This document shows positions 31,667-44,932 of a stretch of DNA of 64,000 bases, piece by piece (the stretch's first letter is position 1; each line of letters begins with the position of its first letter). The translations under genes were made by a program, and so were the position numbers. The notes below the pieces were generated by a model, which made no database searches, was not told the DNA's origin, and saw nothing but the letters and a program-made list of their open reading frames with translations. Source of the stretch: Aquabacterium humicola (lineage in GTDB: Bacteria; Pseudomonadota; Gammaproteobacteria; Burkholderiales; Burkholderiaceae_C); assembly GCF_030167915.1 (NCBI RefSeq), contig NZ_JARGNB010000001.1:248001-312000 (forward strand), in the 5' to 3' direction.

Positions 31667-32119
31667 TCAATCGGCGATCGCCTTGTTGTAGGCGCGATAG
31701 ACCCGGTCCAGCTGCCAGCCCAGCGATTCGTACAGCGCCTGAGCCAGGCTGTTCGTGTGCGCCGTCGTCAGGTCCAGCCGCACCATGCCGTCGGCGCGGG
31801 CCTGCTCCTCGGCGGCGCGCATCAACTGGCGGCCGGTACCGGCGCGGCGACCGGCGGGATCGACGAACAGGTCGGACAGGATGTAGATCGGTGCCGCCGA
31901 GATCGAGCAGAAGGTCGGGTACATCTGGATGAAGCCGAGGGCCCGGCCGGCATCGTCCTCGGCGAGCAGGATCACCGACTCGTTCTTCGACAGGCGCGCG
32001 GCGATGAAGTCGCGTGCGCGCGCGCGGTCCGGTGCCTGTTCGTAGAACTGGCGATAGCCGTCGAAGAGCGCGGCCAGCGCCTCGAGGTCGGAGAGGGTGG
32101 CGCGGCGGATCGTGGTCAT
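31667..32119 (-). CDS. GNAT-family N-acetyltransferase
   Basis: 150-residue acyl-CoA-dependent acetyltransferase of unknown substrate. It begins with TTIRRATLSDLEALAALFDGYRQFY and has the acetyl-CoA pyrophosphate loop in LFVDPAGRRAGTGRQLM (R-x-x-G-x-G/A type), then LTTAHTNSLAQALYESLGW, the usual C-terminal part. The start is placed at ATG 32119, where family similarity begins; the frame is open 75 bases further up without family features. The gene is convergent with the glucan operon and interrupts the alpha-glucan island. Confidence 0.88.
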   Translation of the reverse strand: MTTIRRATLSDLEALAALFDGYRQFYEQAPDRARARDFIAARLSKNESVILLAEDDAGRALGFIQMYPTFCSISAAPIYILSDLFVDPAGRRAGTGRQLMRAAEEQARADGMVRLDLTTAHTNSLAQALYESLGWQLDRVYRAYNKAIAD

Positions 32120-32190
32120 GCGGAGGCCGGGGTCGGTGCGGTCGAGAGGGCGCGCATCGTAGCGGCAATCCCCCACGGCCGCGCAGCGGC

Positions 32191-33111
32191 TCATGCAGCC
32201 TTCAGCGGCAGGCAGATGTCCGTCAGCAGCTCGGCCGGTTCGGTGTCGCGCGGGTTGTTCAGGTACTCCTCGAGCATCGGCGCGGCGTCGTCGGCCTCGT
32301 GGCCCGAGCGCGGCAGCCAGGTGCCGAAGAGCCAGCGGTAGGCCGCGTGCATCGACGCATAGGGACCGCGGTGGCGCAGCACCGCGTACGGCCCCGGCCG
32401 CGTGACCATCGCCTGCAGCGGTTCGGGCAGGGCGTCGGCGGGTGCGCTGCCGGAGACGCCGGCGAACGAGCGCAAGTCGGCTTCGGCCACCGAGCCGGGG
32501 TCGTCGAGGTACAGCGCGATGGCCCGCATGCCGGGCCGCGACAGCCCGCGCGCGGCGAGGCGACCGTACAACCCGTCGAACGCCTGGCCGACCTGCATGT
32601 ACGAGCCGCGGTGCGGCGCGGCGACCAGGGGAATCGCCGGCAGCTCGACGAGCTTCACCTCGGCCGCCGCGTGGGCACCGTCCTCGGCGGCGATCGCCTG
32701 CTGGAACACCGCGTGGTCGCCCGCCGCGCGGTAGCGGGCCGGCGGCAGCCGGTACACCGACTTGAAGATGCGGGTGAAAGATTGCAGGTTGGGGTAGCCG
32801 GCGTGCCTGGCGATGCGCTCGATCGGCAGCGTGGTGTTCGCCAGTTGTCCGGCCGCGCGGTGCAGCCGCAGGCGCTTAACCGTGGCCGCCAGCGTCTCGC
32901 CGTAGACCGCGTGGTAGACGCGGTGCCAGTGGCAGGGCGACAGGCAGGCGATGTCGGCCAGGGTCATCAGGTCCAGCGGTTCGTCCAGGCGCGCGTGCAC
33001 GTGCTCGATCACACGCTGCAGGCGCGCCTCGTAGCGCCTGAATGACGCCGCCGTGGCCTCAGCGAAGGCCGACGGCGATGTGGATGTGTCCATCGGGCTG
33101 GTAACGCTCAT
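32191..33111 (-). CDS. AraC-family regulator with C-terminal GyrI-like domain
   Basis: About 306 residues. The DNA-binding domain is N-terminal (RRYEARLQRVIEHVHARL..., then helix-turn-helix ERIARHAGYPNLQSFTRIFK, the AraC second HTH). A GyrI/SOUL-like small-molecule binding domain follows (from about EVKLVELPAIPLVAAPHRG to the end, with TDICLPL near the C-terminus), as in Rob/BmrR-type proteins. The start is uncertain: ATG 33111 and ATG 33093 both overlap the 3' end of the upstream GyrI-like gene and neither has a convincing ribosome site. Probably senses a hydrophobic or cationic compound; target genes unknown. Confidence 0.85.
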   Translation of the reverse strand: MSVTSPMDTSTSPSAFAEATAASFRRYEARLQRVIEHVHARLDEPLDLMTLADIACLSPCHWHRVYHAVYGETLAATVKRLRLHRAAGQLANTTLPIERIARHAGYPNLQSFTRIFKSVYRLPPARYRAAGDHAVFQQAIAAEDGAHAAAEVKLVELPAIPLVAAPHRGSYMQVGQAFDGLYGRLAARGLSRPGMRAIALYLDDPGSVAEADLRSFAGVSGSAPADALPEPLQAMVTRPGPYAVLRHRGPYASMHAAYRWLFGTWLPRSGHEADDAAPMLEEYLNNPRDTEPAELLTDICLPLKAA

Positions 33112-33511
33112 GGTCGCAGGTGAAGCGGCGCGGCAAGGTGTCGGCATCATGCTGCCAGATGCTGCGCCAGGCCTCGCCGACGCGCTCGGGATGGCCGCGC
33201 TCGACCTCGAACACGGCGCAGCGCACGGCCGGCACGTCGACCTGGATGCAGCCTTCGGGCGGCACCGCGCCGGGCTGCACCGGCACGCCGATCACGAAGC
33301 GGTAATCGCCCAGGTTGTCGCGGCCGGCGTGTTCGAACTCGGTGTACAGCGCGACCACGTCGTCGCCCTGACGGCCCGGGATGCGCCCGGCCCACTGCTC
33401 GGCGAAGAAGCGCTGCCAGTGCGCGGGGATGGTCTGGAAGCCTTCGCGATTGTTCGTGCGCAGGGGCAGGCCGATCACCGTGAAGGCGTCGTGGTGCTGG
33501 ATCTGGAACAT
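33059..33511 (-). CDS. GyrI-like effector-binding domain protein
   Basis: 150-residue stand-alone protein. FQIQHHDAFTVIGLPLRTNN at the start and GDYRFVIGVPVQPG, RCAVFEVERG and DGHIHIAVGL later match the GyrI/effector-binding (AraE-binding) fold. It lacks a DNA-binding domain. The next gene, which it overlaps, encodes an AraC-type regulator that carries the same kind of domain. The two may bind the same ligand, with this one acting as a sink or enzyme; that is inference. Confidence 0.82.
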   Translation of the reverse strand: MFQIQHHDAFTVIGLPLRTNNREGFQTIPAHWQRFFAEQWAGRIPGRQGDDVVALYTEFEHAGRDNLGDYRFVIGVPVQPGAVPPEGCIQVDVPAVRCAVFEVERGHPERVGEAWRSIWQHDADTLPRRFTCDHERYQPDGHIHIAVGLR

Positions 33512-33584
33512 GGTCGGGCTCCGGAAGGAATCGATGTCGCCATCGTTCCACGACCCTGTTTGACAAGTCTTGCGGAGTTGAGCG

Positions 33585-34352
33585 TCAGGCGACGATCAGG
33601 CGCAGCGAGCCGTCGAATGTGGGCTGGGTGCGCAGCGCGCCCCAGCGCTGGTCCCAGCGGCCCGAGCGCAGGTCGTCGGCGAGCGTGCGCTCGAAGCGCT
33701 CGACCACCGCCGGCGCGACGAAGCTCCAGGCCGAGCAGGCCTGGCGCGCGCCGGCGTCGAGCAGCCGCTCCGGCCGGCCGTAGTAGGCCTCGCCGAAGCC
33801 GTCGCTGCAGTGAAGCGGGATCGGCACCGGCTCGACCCGCGCCGCGCCGCCGAGCCCCGCCACGAGCGTCTCGATGCGCGGATAGCGCCGCGCCTCGACC
33901 TCGATCGCCTCGCGGGCGTACTCGGCGAGCCAGAAGCGGTCCAGCGCGTCGGGATCGCAGGACAGGATGACCACCGGCCCGCGCGTCACGCGGCGCAGCT
34001 CGGCCAGGCCCCGCGCCAAGTCGCGCCACTGGTGCACGGTGAAGCTGGCCATCGCCGCGTCGAAGGTCTCGTCGGCGAAGGGCAGGGCTTCGGCCGTCGC
34101 GTCGATCGCCGGCGGCAGCTGCGGCGGGCGTTGCGCCCGCATCGACGCCGAGGGCTCCACGGCAGTGACCACGACATCGGTCGGTTCGTACGAGCCGGCC
34201 CCGGCGCCGACGTTCAGCACCGAGCGCGCATCGCCCAGCGCCGCGCGGATGCACGCCGCGATGCGCGGCTCGGGGCGGCGGTACTGCGCGTAGCCGTCGC
34301 CGATGCGTCCGTAGTCGGCATCACCGGCGCTGCCGTCGTGGTGGCGGTGCAT
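33585..34352 (-). CDS. Class I SAM-dependent methyltransferase
   Basis: 255 residues with a Rossmann-type methyltransferase core. Motif I is SVLNVGAGAGSYEP (about residues 44-57), motif II VVTAVEPSASM, motif III ATAEALPFADETFDAAMASFTVHQW, followed by LAELRRVTRGPVVIL. This is the UbiE/Methyltransf_11 style. GGGAGGGG lies just before ATG 34352, which fixes the start. The substrate cannot be deduced and the neighbours (GyrI-like protein, amylase) give no hint. It is separated from the amylase by a REP-like element. Confidence 0.88.
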   Translation of the reverse strand: MHRHHDGSAGDADYGRIGDGYAQYRRPEPRIAACIRAALGDARSVLNVGAGAGSYEPTDVVVTAVEPSASMRAQRPPQLPPAIDATAEALPFADETFDAAMASFTVHQWRDLARGLAELRRVTRGPVVILSCDPDALDRFWLAEYAREAIEVEARRYPRIETLVAGLGGAARVEPVPIPLHCSDGFGEAYYGRPERLLDAGARQACSAWSFVAPAVVERFERTLADDLRSGRWDQRWGALRTQPTFDGSLRLIVA

Positions 34353-34390
34353 GCAGCCCCTCCCTGTTCGTGGAGGGCGCATTGTGCAAG

Positions 34391-34450
34391 GCGCAGCCGC
34401 CGCCGGGCCGCCCCAAGGCGGCTGGCCCCCTCGGGGGGGCAGGAGCCAAG
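34391..34450. repeat. REP-like interspersed element, copy 2
   Basis: In reverse orientation to copy 1: GCCGCCCCAAGGCGGC followed by CCCCCTCGGGGGGG. Both palindromes match those at 20048-20095 and 62250-62300 with small changes. It occupies most of the gap between the amylase gene (ending 34467) and the methyltransferase start, so it may serve as a hairpin terminator for the amylase transcript. Confidence 0.65.
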
Positions 34451-34466
34451 CGACGTGGGGGTTTAC

Positions 34467-36077
<1,611 letters not shown>

Positions 36078-36084
36078 TCAATCA

Positions 36085-36101
36085 ATGTAGTTTAGGTACA
36101 T
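36085..36101. promoter_or_regulatory. Candidate operator ATGTA-N7-TACAT, site 3 (amylase/pullulanase)
   Basis: ATGTAGTTTAGGTACAT, same arms and spacing as the two sites between malK and glgP. It lies in the 82-base gap between the divergent amylase and pullulanase genes, an AT-rich stretch for this genome. Its closeness to the amylase start (eight bases) suggests control of initiation, perhaps of both genes. No convincing -35/-10 pair could be chosen here. Confidence 0.7.
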
Positions 36102-36159
36102 AAATGCCTGCAATCAGGGTTTGCTGCAGATGTTGGTGACGTAGTTTTGTTTCTGTACC

Positions 36160-38928
<2,769 letters not shown>

Positions 38929-39075
38929 CAAGCGCTTTCAAGGCGCGATCGATTTCACGCAAACAGACCGGCAAGCAGGCGAATCGGCACGTTAGGATCG
39001 TTGCCCGCCGTAACGGAAGTGGGCGCGCCTTCGCGCGCCGGCCGCACGGACGGACCCCCGGATCCCCGCTGGCCG

Positions 39076-40473
39076 ATGACCGCGCAACCGCTGACCGCCA
39101 CCGACATGGCCGCCTTCGTGCTGGCCGTGCTGGCGCTGCTGTATGGCGCGCTGTGGCTGCGCGACCGCGAGCCCGGCATGTCGTGGCTGTCGTTCAGCTT
39201 CGCGCTGGCGGCCGTCTGGTACGCCGGCAGCGAGCAGTACCTGCCGACCGGCGCCTACATCGAGGCCGGCCAGTACGGCATGGCGTCGATCATCCTGCTC
39301 AGCACGATGACGATGACCATCGGGCTGATGCGCTACCTGGGGCCGCTGACCCGCCTGCGCCGCACCGTGCTGTACGTGCTGCTCGCGCCCGGGGCGCTGG
39401 TGCTGGCCGGCTACATCGCCGGCGTGCCGATGCTGCGCTCGGTGACCAATGCCGCGGCGGTGCTCGGCTATGTCGGCTGCGCGGTGATGGCCTTCCGCGC
39501 CGCGCGCCACGAGCCCGGCGCCGGCCACGCGATCATCGGCATCGCGGTGCTGGCGATCCCGCTGATCCTGCCGCTGCTGCTGCTGCTGAAGGTCGAATTG
39601 CGCTACCTGCGCTACCTCGGCGTGCTGCCGGTGCTGTTCTTCGGACTGACCTTGCTGACCGTCAGCCTGCTGCGCCGGCGCCGCGCGCTGGAAGCCGAAG
39701 TTCGGCGACGCGCCGCGGTCGAAGCCGAGCTGACGCAGCTGAACGCGACGCTGGAACAGCGCGTGGCGGACCGCACGGCCGACCTGGGCCAGCTGGTCGG
39801 CGGCCTCGAGAGCTTCAACCGCAGCGTGTCGCACGACCTGCGCGGGCCGCTCGGCGGCATCGAGGGCCTCGCGCGCATGGCGCACGAGGCGCTGGAGGAG
39901 AACGGCGACGCCTCGGTCGCGCGCCGCGTGCTGCCGGCGATCGCCGCGCAGGCCGAAACCTCGACCCGGCTGGTCGGCGCGCTGCTCGACCTGGCGCGTG
40001 TCGGCGACGCCGCGTTGCAGCGCCGCCGCGTCTCGCTCGATGCGCTGGTTCGTGAAGTGCTGGACCACCTGGCCGCCGCGCAGCCGACGCAGCCGCTGCC
40101 CGAGGTACGATTCGCCGGCCTGCCGCAGGTCGACGGCGACCCCGACCTGCTGCGCCCGGTGCTGACCAACCTGATCGGCAACGCGATCAAGTTCAGCCGC
40201 GAGCGCGCCGAGCCGCGCATCGAGGTCAGCGCCGAGCAGCAGGGCCGCGAACATGTCGTGCGCGTCGCCGACAACGGCGCCGGCTTCGATGCCGCCGCCG
40301 CGCAGCAGATCTTCGAGCCGTTCCGCCGCCTGCACGGCCGGCGCTTCGAGGGTTCGGGCGTGGGGCTGAGCATCGTGCGCCGCGCGGTCGAGCGGCACGG
40401 CGGCCGCGTGTGGGCCGAAGCGACGCCGGGGCAGGGCGCGCAGTTCTACTTCACCCTGCCGCTGGCGGCCTGA
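39076..40473 (+). CDS. Membrane sensor histidine kinase
   Basis: About 465 residues. The N-terminal half has seven or so hydrophobic helices without a large periplasmic domain (residues about 10-205). A coiled-coil linker follows (ALEAEVRRRAAVEAELTQLN, then LEQRVADRTADL). The HisKA domain has His253 in SVSHDLRGPLGG and the HATPase domain shows N-box LIGNAIKFSRERAEP, G1 VADNGAGFD, F-box FEPFRRLHGRRFEGSG and G2 GVGLSIVRRAVERHGG. It resembles bacteriophytochrome-type kinases in the kinase half. No response regulator is adjacent, so the partner is elsewhere. The start is uncertain (ATG 39076 chosen; TTG 39001 possible). Confidence 0.88.
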   Translation: MTAQPLTATDMAAFVLAVLALLYGALWLRDREPGMSWLSFSFALAAVWYAGSEQYLPTGAYIEAGQYGMASIILLSTMTMTIGLMRYLGPLTRLRRTVLYVLLAPGALVLAGYIAGVPMLRSVTNAAAVLGYVGCAVMAFRAARHEPGAGHAIIGIAVLAIPLILPLLLLLKVELRYLRYLGVLPVLFFGLTLLTVSLLRRRRALEAEVRRRAAVEAELTQLNATLEQRVADRTADLGQLVGGLESFNRSVSHDLRGPLGGIEGLARMAHEALEENGDASVARRVLPAIAAQAETSTRLVGALLDLARVGDAALQRRRVSLDALVREVLDHLAAAQPTQPLPEVRFAGLPQVDGDPDLLRPVLTNLIGNAIKFSRERAEPRIEVSAEQQGREHVVRVADNGAGFDAAAAQQIFEPFRRLHGRRFEGSGVGLSIVRRAVERHGGRVWAEATPGQGAQFYFTLPLAA

Positions 40474-40477
40474 ACGC

Positions 40478-41314
<837 letters not shown>

Positions 41315-41331
41315 GGCGATGCAGCTGGGGG

Positions 41332-41700
41332 TCAGCGCGCCAGCGCCGCGGCCTCGGTGGCCAGCCGCACGACCGTCTCGCGCGCCAGCGGCGTGTCCGG
41401 CCGCAGCTCGAGCGTGGCCATCTCGTACTTGCCGCCGGGCCTGAGCCGAGGCTCGATGTGCCGCAGCCGCTGGCCGCGCCAGAAGCCGAACAGCACGCGC
41501 TGCGGCTCGGCGCGGATCAGCAGCACCGGGCCGTTGCGGAAGTACACGATGTGGCCCCACTTGAGGCGCTCGTCGAAGTCCGGCACCACGGCGCGCACGG
41601 TCTCGCGCAGCGCCTCGGCATAGGCGCGCTGCCAGCCGCCGAGGCAGGCGATGTACCCGTCCGGGTCCGTCGCCGGGGTCAGGATCATCTTCACCGCCAT
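41332..41700 (-). CDS. DUF1801 domain protein
   Basis: 122-residue soluble protein. The ALRETVRAVVPDFDERLKWGHIVYFRNGPVLLI region matches DUF1801/YdhG-like small proteins, which have a conserved W-G and a mixed alpha/beta fold of unknown function. The later segment KYEMATLELRPDTPL also fits. It lies 17 bases upstream of ppk2 and 17 bases past the SnoaL-like gene in a tight minus-strand cluster, so it is probably co-transcribed. No catalytic motif is apparent. Confidence 0.8.
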   Translation of the reverse strand: MAVKMILTPATDPDGYIACLGGWQRAYAEALRETVRAVVPDFDERLKWGHIVYFRNGPVLLIRAEPQRVLFGFWRGQRLRHIEPRLRPGGKYEMATLELRPDTPLARETVVRLATEAAALAR

Positions 41701-41716
41701 GGTCGCGAGGCGCCGT

Positions 41717-42046
41717 TCAGTAGAACCAGACCGTGCGGATGCGCCCGTCTTCGATCCGGTAGACCGCGATCGCCTCGACGGGGCCGTCGGGCAGGCCGGT
41801 GATGCGCTCGTGGTCGATCACCGTCTGGCCGCACACCATGCGGTTGACCACCTCGGCGTGCAGGTCCGGCAGCGTGAAGCGGTTCTTCGCGTAGTGCGCG
41901 GCGAAGGCCGCCTTGCCGGACAGCACGGGTTCGAGCGCCGGCGGCCGGAAAACCTGCACATCGTCGGTGTACTCGGCGACGAAGCGCTCGAGGTCGTGGT
42001 CGTTGTAGGCCTCGAGCTGGCGCTGCACGGGATCGGAGGGGTTCAC
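41717..42046 (-). CDS. NTF2/SnoaL-like domain protein
   Basis: 109 residues in a cone-shaped alpha+beta barrel family that includes isomerases and binding proteins. It begins MNPSDPVQRQLEAYNDHDLERFVAEYTDDVQVF, typical of the SnoaL-like steroid isomerase branch, and ends DGRIRTVWFY. The start is GTG 42046: GAGGAG lies six bases upstream. A TTG at 42064 gives a longer frame but would place that ribosome site inside the gene. Function unknown. Confidence 0.85.
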   Translation of the reverse strand: MNPSDPVQRQLEAYNDHDLERFVAEYTDDVQVFRPPALEPVLSGKAAFAAHYAKNRFTLPDLHAEVVNRMVCGQTVIDHERITGLPDGPVEAIAVYRIEDGRIRTVWFY

Positions 42047-42071
42047 CGGGGGTCTCCTCGCCAAGGGATCG

Positions 42072-42734
42072 TCAACGCGGGGGCGTGCCTTCGACCAGCG
42101 CGAGCCGACGCTTGAGCCGCGCCGCGTCGTCCGCCGCGCCGGCCTGCTCGGCGCGCTGCAGCGCGAGCTTCAGCCAGGCCATCAGCGGCCGCCGCCAGCC
42201 CTGCGCCGACGCGGTGTCGATCGCCACGTCGAAGACCGCCGGATGGGCCCGCGCGCCACGCAGCAACACGCCGGCGGCGACCAGGCGCGACAGCGGGTCC
42301 TCGATCTTCTGCAGCGCCGCGGCGTCGCCCGCACCGCCGGCACTGCCCGCCAGCGCGCGCTGCGGCTCGGGCAACAACGCAGCGCCGGCCGGCGTCGCGC
42401 GCGCGGACAGGTACTCGGCATAGGCGCGTTCGGCCGGCGCGGCATCGGTCTCGAGCGCCCGGTAGGCCGGGCAGTCGTCGAACTGCAGGCTCGCCACCTG
42501 CGCCGCGCAGCGCAGCAGCTCGGCGCGGGCCAGCAGGTCGGGGCGGCCGGTGCGGCCGATCTCGGAACGCGCCCGCGCGAGCGCCTGCGCCTCCACACGT
42601 TCATTGCCGGCGAAGTACGCGTCCACCACATCCTGCATCGCCGAGCGCGCGTTCATCTGCCAGTCCGGCGGCGGCGGGCCGCTGGCGCAGGCGGTGAGCA
42701 ACGCCAGCAGCGACAGCAGGGACGCGCGGATCAT
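42072..42734 (-). CDS. Hypothetical lipoprotein in the MCE operon
   Basis: 220 residues with a lipoprotein signal peptide (SLLALLTAC, lipobox LTAC at about residue 16). The rest is Ala-rich and probably all helical, with repeated hairpin-like helices that suggest a TPR-like solenoid, but no named family is recognised. It overlaps the MlaD-like gene by four bases (ATGA), so it belongs with the MCE transport pair. In MCE systems a lipoprotein often bridges to the outer membrane; this one does not show the usual PqiC/ABC-auxiliary signature, so that role is inference. Confidence 0.75.
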   Translation of the reverse strand: MIRASLLSLLALLTACASGPPPPDWQMNARSAMQDVVDAYFAGNERVEAQALARARSEIGRTGRPDLLARAELLRCAAQVASLQFDDCPAYRALETDAAPAERAYAEYLSARATPAGAALLPEPQRALAGSAGGAGDAAALQKIEDPLSRLVAAGVLLRGARAHPAVFDVAIDTASAQGWRRPLMAWLKLALQRAEQAGAADDAARLKRRLALVEGTPPR

Positions 42735-43780
42735 GGCAGCTTGATCTCCGTCTGCCGCGCGAAGGGCCAGCGGCGGTTGATCTCGTTGACCAGCTGCTCG
42801 ACCTTGCGCAGGCTGGACTCCACCTCGGCGCGCAAGGTGCCGAGGTCCGCGGTCGCGGTCTTCGCATTGCCGGCCACTGCCTGCGCGTCGGCCAGCACCG
42901 CGTCGACCTTCTTCAGGCTGGTGCGCGCTTCGGCGAGCATCTGGTTCAGCTCGCGCACGGTGCCGCGTACTTCATTCGTCAGGCCGGCCTCGCCCTTCGG
43001 CCCGCCGGCGCCGAAAAGCTGCTCGTCGGCGCGGGCGGTCAGCCCGTCGAGCCGGGCCAGCAACGCGTTCGTGCGGTCGATCGTGGTGATCAGCTTCTTC
43101 GCGTCGGCGTCGCTGCCCAGCAGTGCGCCGAGCGCCCCCTGCGGCGCATTGAGCCGCGCGGTGGTGGCCTGCAGGTTGTCCAGCGTCTTCTGCAGCGCCG
43201 AATCGCTGCCGCTCAGGCGGTTGAGGTTGTCGATCAGCGCCTTGGCCGACGAGATGACCTGCGGGATCTCGGCGGTGGCGTCGCCGATCAGCACGGTGCG
43301 CACCGCGCCGGGCGGCAGCGGCGGGTCGGTCAGGATGCCGCTGTAGGCGCGGATCGCGGTGTTGCCGACGAGGCCGCGCACCAGCGTGAAGACGCTGGTG
43401 GTGCGCAGCCAGTGGGCGTCCTTCTTCGGCACGTCGATCACGATGCGCGCGTTGCCGTCGGGCGCCAGCTCGATGCGGCGCACGCGACCGATCGGAAAGC
43501 CGGAGAAGGTGAGGTCCATGCCGACGACCACGCCTTCGGAATCGTTGGCCACCAGCACCAGCTCCTGCGTCGGCTCGAAGGCGCCGCGCGCGGCCATCAC
43601 GTAGAGCACGGTGCCGGCGATCAGCGCGACCAGCAGCAGCAGCAGCGCCGTGGCCTTCAGCTCGACCTGCGCGATCGGCACTGGCTCGGCGGTCACCGGC
43701 GCCGGGCCGGGGGTTGAAGCCGGGGCCGGAGCCGGAGCCGGAGCCGGCGGTCCGGCGGTCGGGGGTGGCGGGGAATCCAT
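42731..43780 (-). CDS. MCE-domain lipid transport protein (MlaD family)
   Basis: 349 residues. A Pro/Ala-rich cytoplasmic head of about 35 residues (encoded in part by GCCGGA tandem repeats at 43725-43748) precedes one helix (ALLLLLVALIAGTVLYVMAA). The MCE domain follows (about 75-155: VLVANDSEGVVVGMDLTFSGFPIGRV, then GNARIVIDVPKKDAHWLRTTSVF), and then a long helical/coiled tail to the end. This is the substrate-binding ring protein that shuttles phospholipid or other lipids across the periplasm. Its ATG overlaps the MlaE-like stop by one base (TGATG). No MlaF-type ATPase is nearby. Confidence 0.88.
   Translation of the reverse strand: MDSPPPPTAGPPAPAPAPAPASTPGPAPVTAEPVPIAQVELKATALLLLLVALIAGTVLYVMAARGAFEPTQELVLVANDSEGVVVGMDLTFSGFPIGRVRRIELAPDGNARIVIDVPKKDAHWLRTTSVFTLVRGLVGNTAIRAYSGILTDPPLPPGAVRTVLIGDATAEIPQVISSAKALIDNLNRLSGSDSALQKTLDNLQATTARLNAPQGALGALLGSDADAKKLITTIDRTNALLARLDGLTARADEQLFGAGGPKGEAGLTNEVRGTVRELNQMLAEARTSLKKVDAVLADAQAVAGNAKTATADLGTLRAEVESSLRKVEQLVNEINRRWPFARQTEIKLP
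43725..43748. repeat. Hexanucleotide tandem repeat GCCGGA
   Basis: Three perfect GCCGGA units (43725-43742) plus GCCGGC, in frame within the Pro/Ala-rich head of the MlaD-like protein. Slippage would change the head length in steps of two residues without breaking the gene. Confidence 0.6.
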
Positions 43781-44574
43781 CAGAGGTAGTTGACCATCAG
43801 CGAGCCGAGCTCGATCAGCACCATGACCGCGAGCATGCGGATCAGCCCGCGCAACTCAGGGCCGGCGCGCACGCGCCGGGCCGGCGCATCGGCCATCGCC
43901 GAGGCCAGCGGCATCAGCGCGACAGCCAGGCTGAACAGCAGCGTCTTCAGTGCGAAGACCAGCGCCACCGCCGGGCTCATCACGTGGCCGACCGTGCGCG
44001 TATAGCCGGCCAGGCCCCAGGGCGAGAAGCCGTGCGCGACGAGGTAGGCCAGCACCAGCGCGACGACGCCCGCCGTGCTGGCCAGCATCAGCACCGTGAA
44101 CACGCCGGCGAGCGCGCGCGGCAGCAGCTCGCGCCGCAGCGGGTCGATCCCGGCGGCCTGCTGCGCGGCGAACTGCCCGCGTCGTCGCAACTGCACGATC
44201 TCGGTGCCGGCCGGCAGCGCGAACTGCACCGCGACGAAGAAGGCCGCGGCCAGCGGGATCAGCTCGAGCACCAGCACGCGGATCAGCATCTCCAGCGCGT
44301 AGCGCGACAGGCCGTAGCTGATCGCGGTGACGAGCACGATGCGCGTGATCACCAGCGTCGCCAGTGCGGCGACCAGCGTGAACCACAGCAGCGCGCTGCC
44401 GGTGCCGGCGACGAGGTGATGGGCGACGATGCGGCGCTGCTCGCCGCGGTAGCTGGCCGGGCTGGCGGCCAGCGACAGCATCGACGCCGAAAACTGCGCG
44501 ACGCGCCACCAGCCGCCGAGCCAGCGTGCGACCGGCATGCGGACCTGGCGCGCGAGGCCTGGGGCGCTGGACAT
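43780..44574 (-). CDS. MlaE-family ABC permease
   Basis: 264-residue membrane permease of the MlaE/YrbE family that pairs with an MCE protein. Hydrophobic helices include GSALLWFTLVAALATLVI, LIPLAAAFFVAVQFALPAG and VALVLAYLVAHGF, and a C-terminal LIRMLAVMVLIELGSLMVNYL. The ELI/PLAAAF segment and the Arg-rich loop LRRRGQFAAQQAAGIDPLRRELLPR fit the family's cytoplasmic coupling region. ATG 44574 is chosen since the codons above it are not family-like. It overlaps the MlaD-like gene. The ATPase is missing locally and must come from elsewhere, if the system works. Confidence 0.8.
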   Translation of the reverse strand: MSSAPGLARQVRMPVARWLGGWWRVAQFSASMLSLAASPASYRGEQRRIVAHHLVAGTGSALLWFTLVAALATLVITRIVLVTAISYGLSRYALEMLIRVLVLELIPLAAAFFVAVQFALPAGTEIVQLRRRGQFAAQQAAGIDPLRRELLPRALAGVFTVLMLASTAGVVALVLAYLVAHGFSPWGLAGYTRTVGHVMSPAVALVFALKTLLFSLAVALMPLASAMADAPARRVRAGPELRGLIRMLAVMVLIELGSLMVNYL

Positions 44575-44650
44575 CGGTCGATGATAAGTGGCGGCACCGG
44601 CCGCCCGAGCGGCAAGCGCCGCGCCGGCTACGCGCGCCAGGCGGTACGGG

Positions 44651-44881
44651 TCAGGGCACGAAGTTGCACTTCGTCGTTTCGGGCCGGGCGCACAGGTCCT
44701 TCGTCTCGCCGCCGCCGCTGAACTGCTTGCACACCAGCCCCGAATCGCAGCGCGGGTTCTGGTCCAGGCAGGGCTGGCACTGGCCGCCCTCGCCATCGCC
44801 GATGTCCTTGCAGCCGAACAGCGCAATGACGATGGCTGCGGCCACCATGCTGGCCAGCAGTCGAGTCGCTTGTCGATTCAT
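44651..44881 (-). CDS. Small Cys-rich lipoprotein
   Basis: 76 residues with a signal ending in a lipobox-like ALFGC near residue 24. The mature part is about 50 residues and holds seven cysteines including the lipidated one (CQPC, RCDSG, VCKQF, LCARP, KCNF), so disulphide-bonded in the periplasm or on the surface. No family recognised; the spacing of cysteines resembles short EGF- or dickkopf-like secreted repeats. It stands 52 bases after the coiled-coil exported protein in the same direction. Independent start with GGGAGGAAAAC just upstream supports it as a real gene. Confidence 0.72.
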   Translation of the reverse strand: MNRQATRLLASMVAAAIVIALFGCKDIGDGEGGQCQPCLDQNPRCDSGLVCKQFSGGGETKDLCARPETTKCNFVP

Positions 44882-44932
44882 GATGTTTTCCTCCCTGGTT
44901 GTCGAAATGTCCGTCGTGCGCGGGCGGCCCGG

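Noticed and set aside
34391-34450. Integron or IS end
   Set aside because: No transposase or target duplication is seen, and the same palindromes recur at two other places as a REP-like element.
36102-36159. A sigma-70 promoter for pullulanase
   Set aside because: Candidate hexamers (TAGTTT, TACATA) have no -35 at a suitable distance, so no promoter is claimed.
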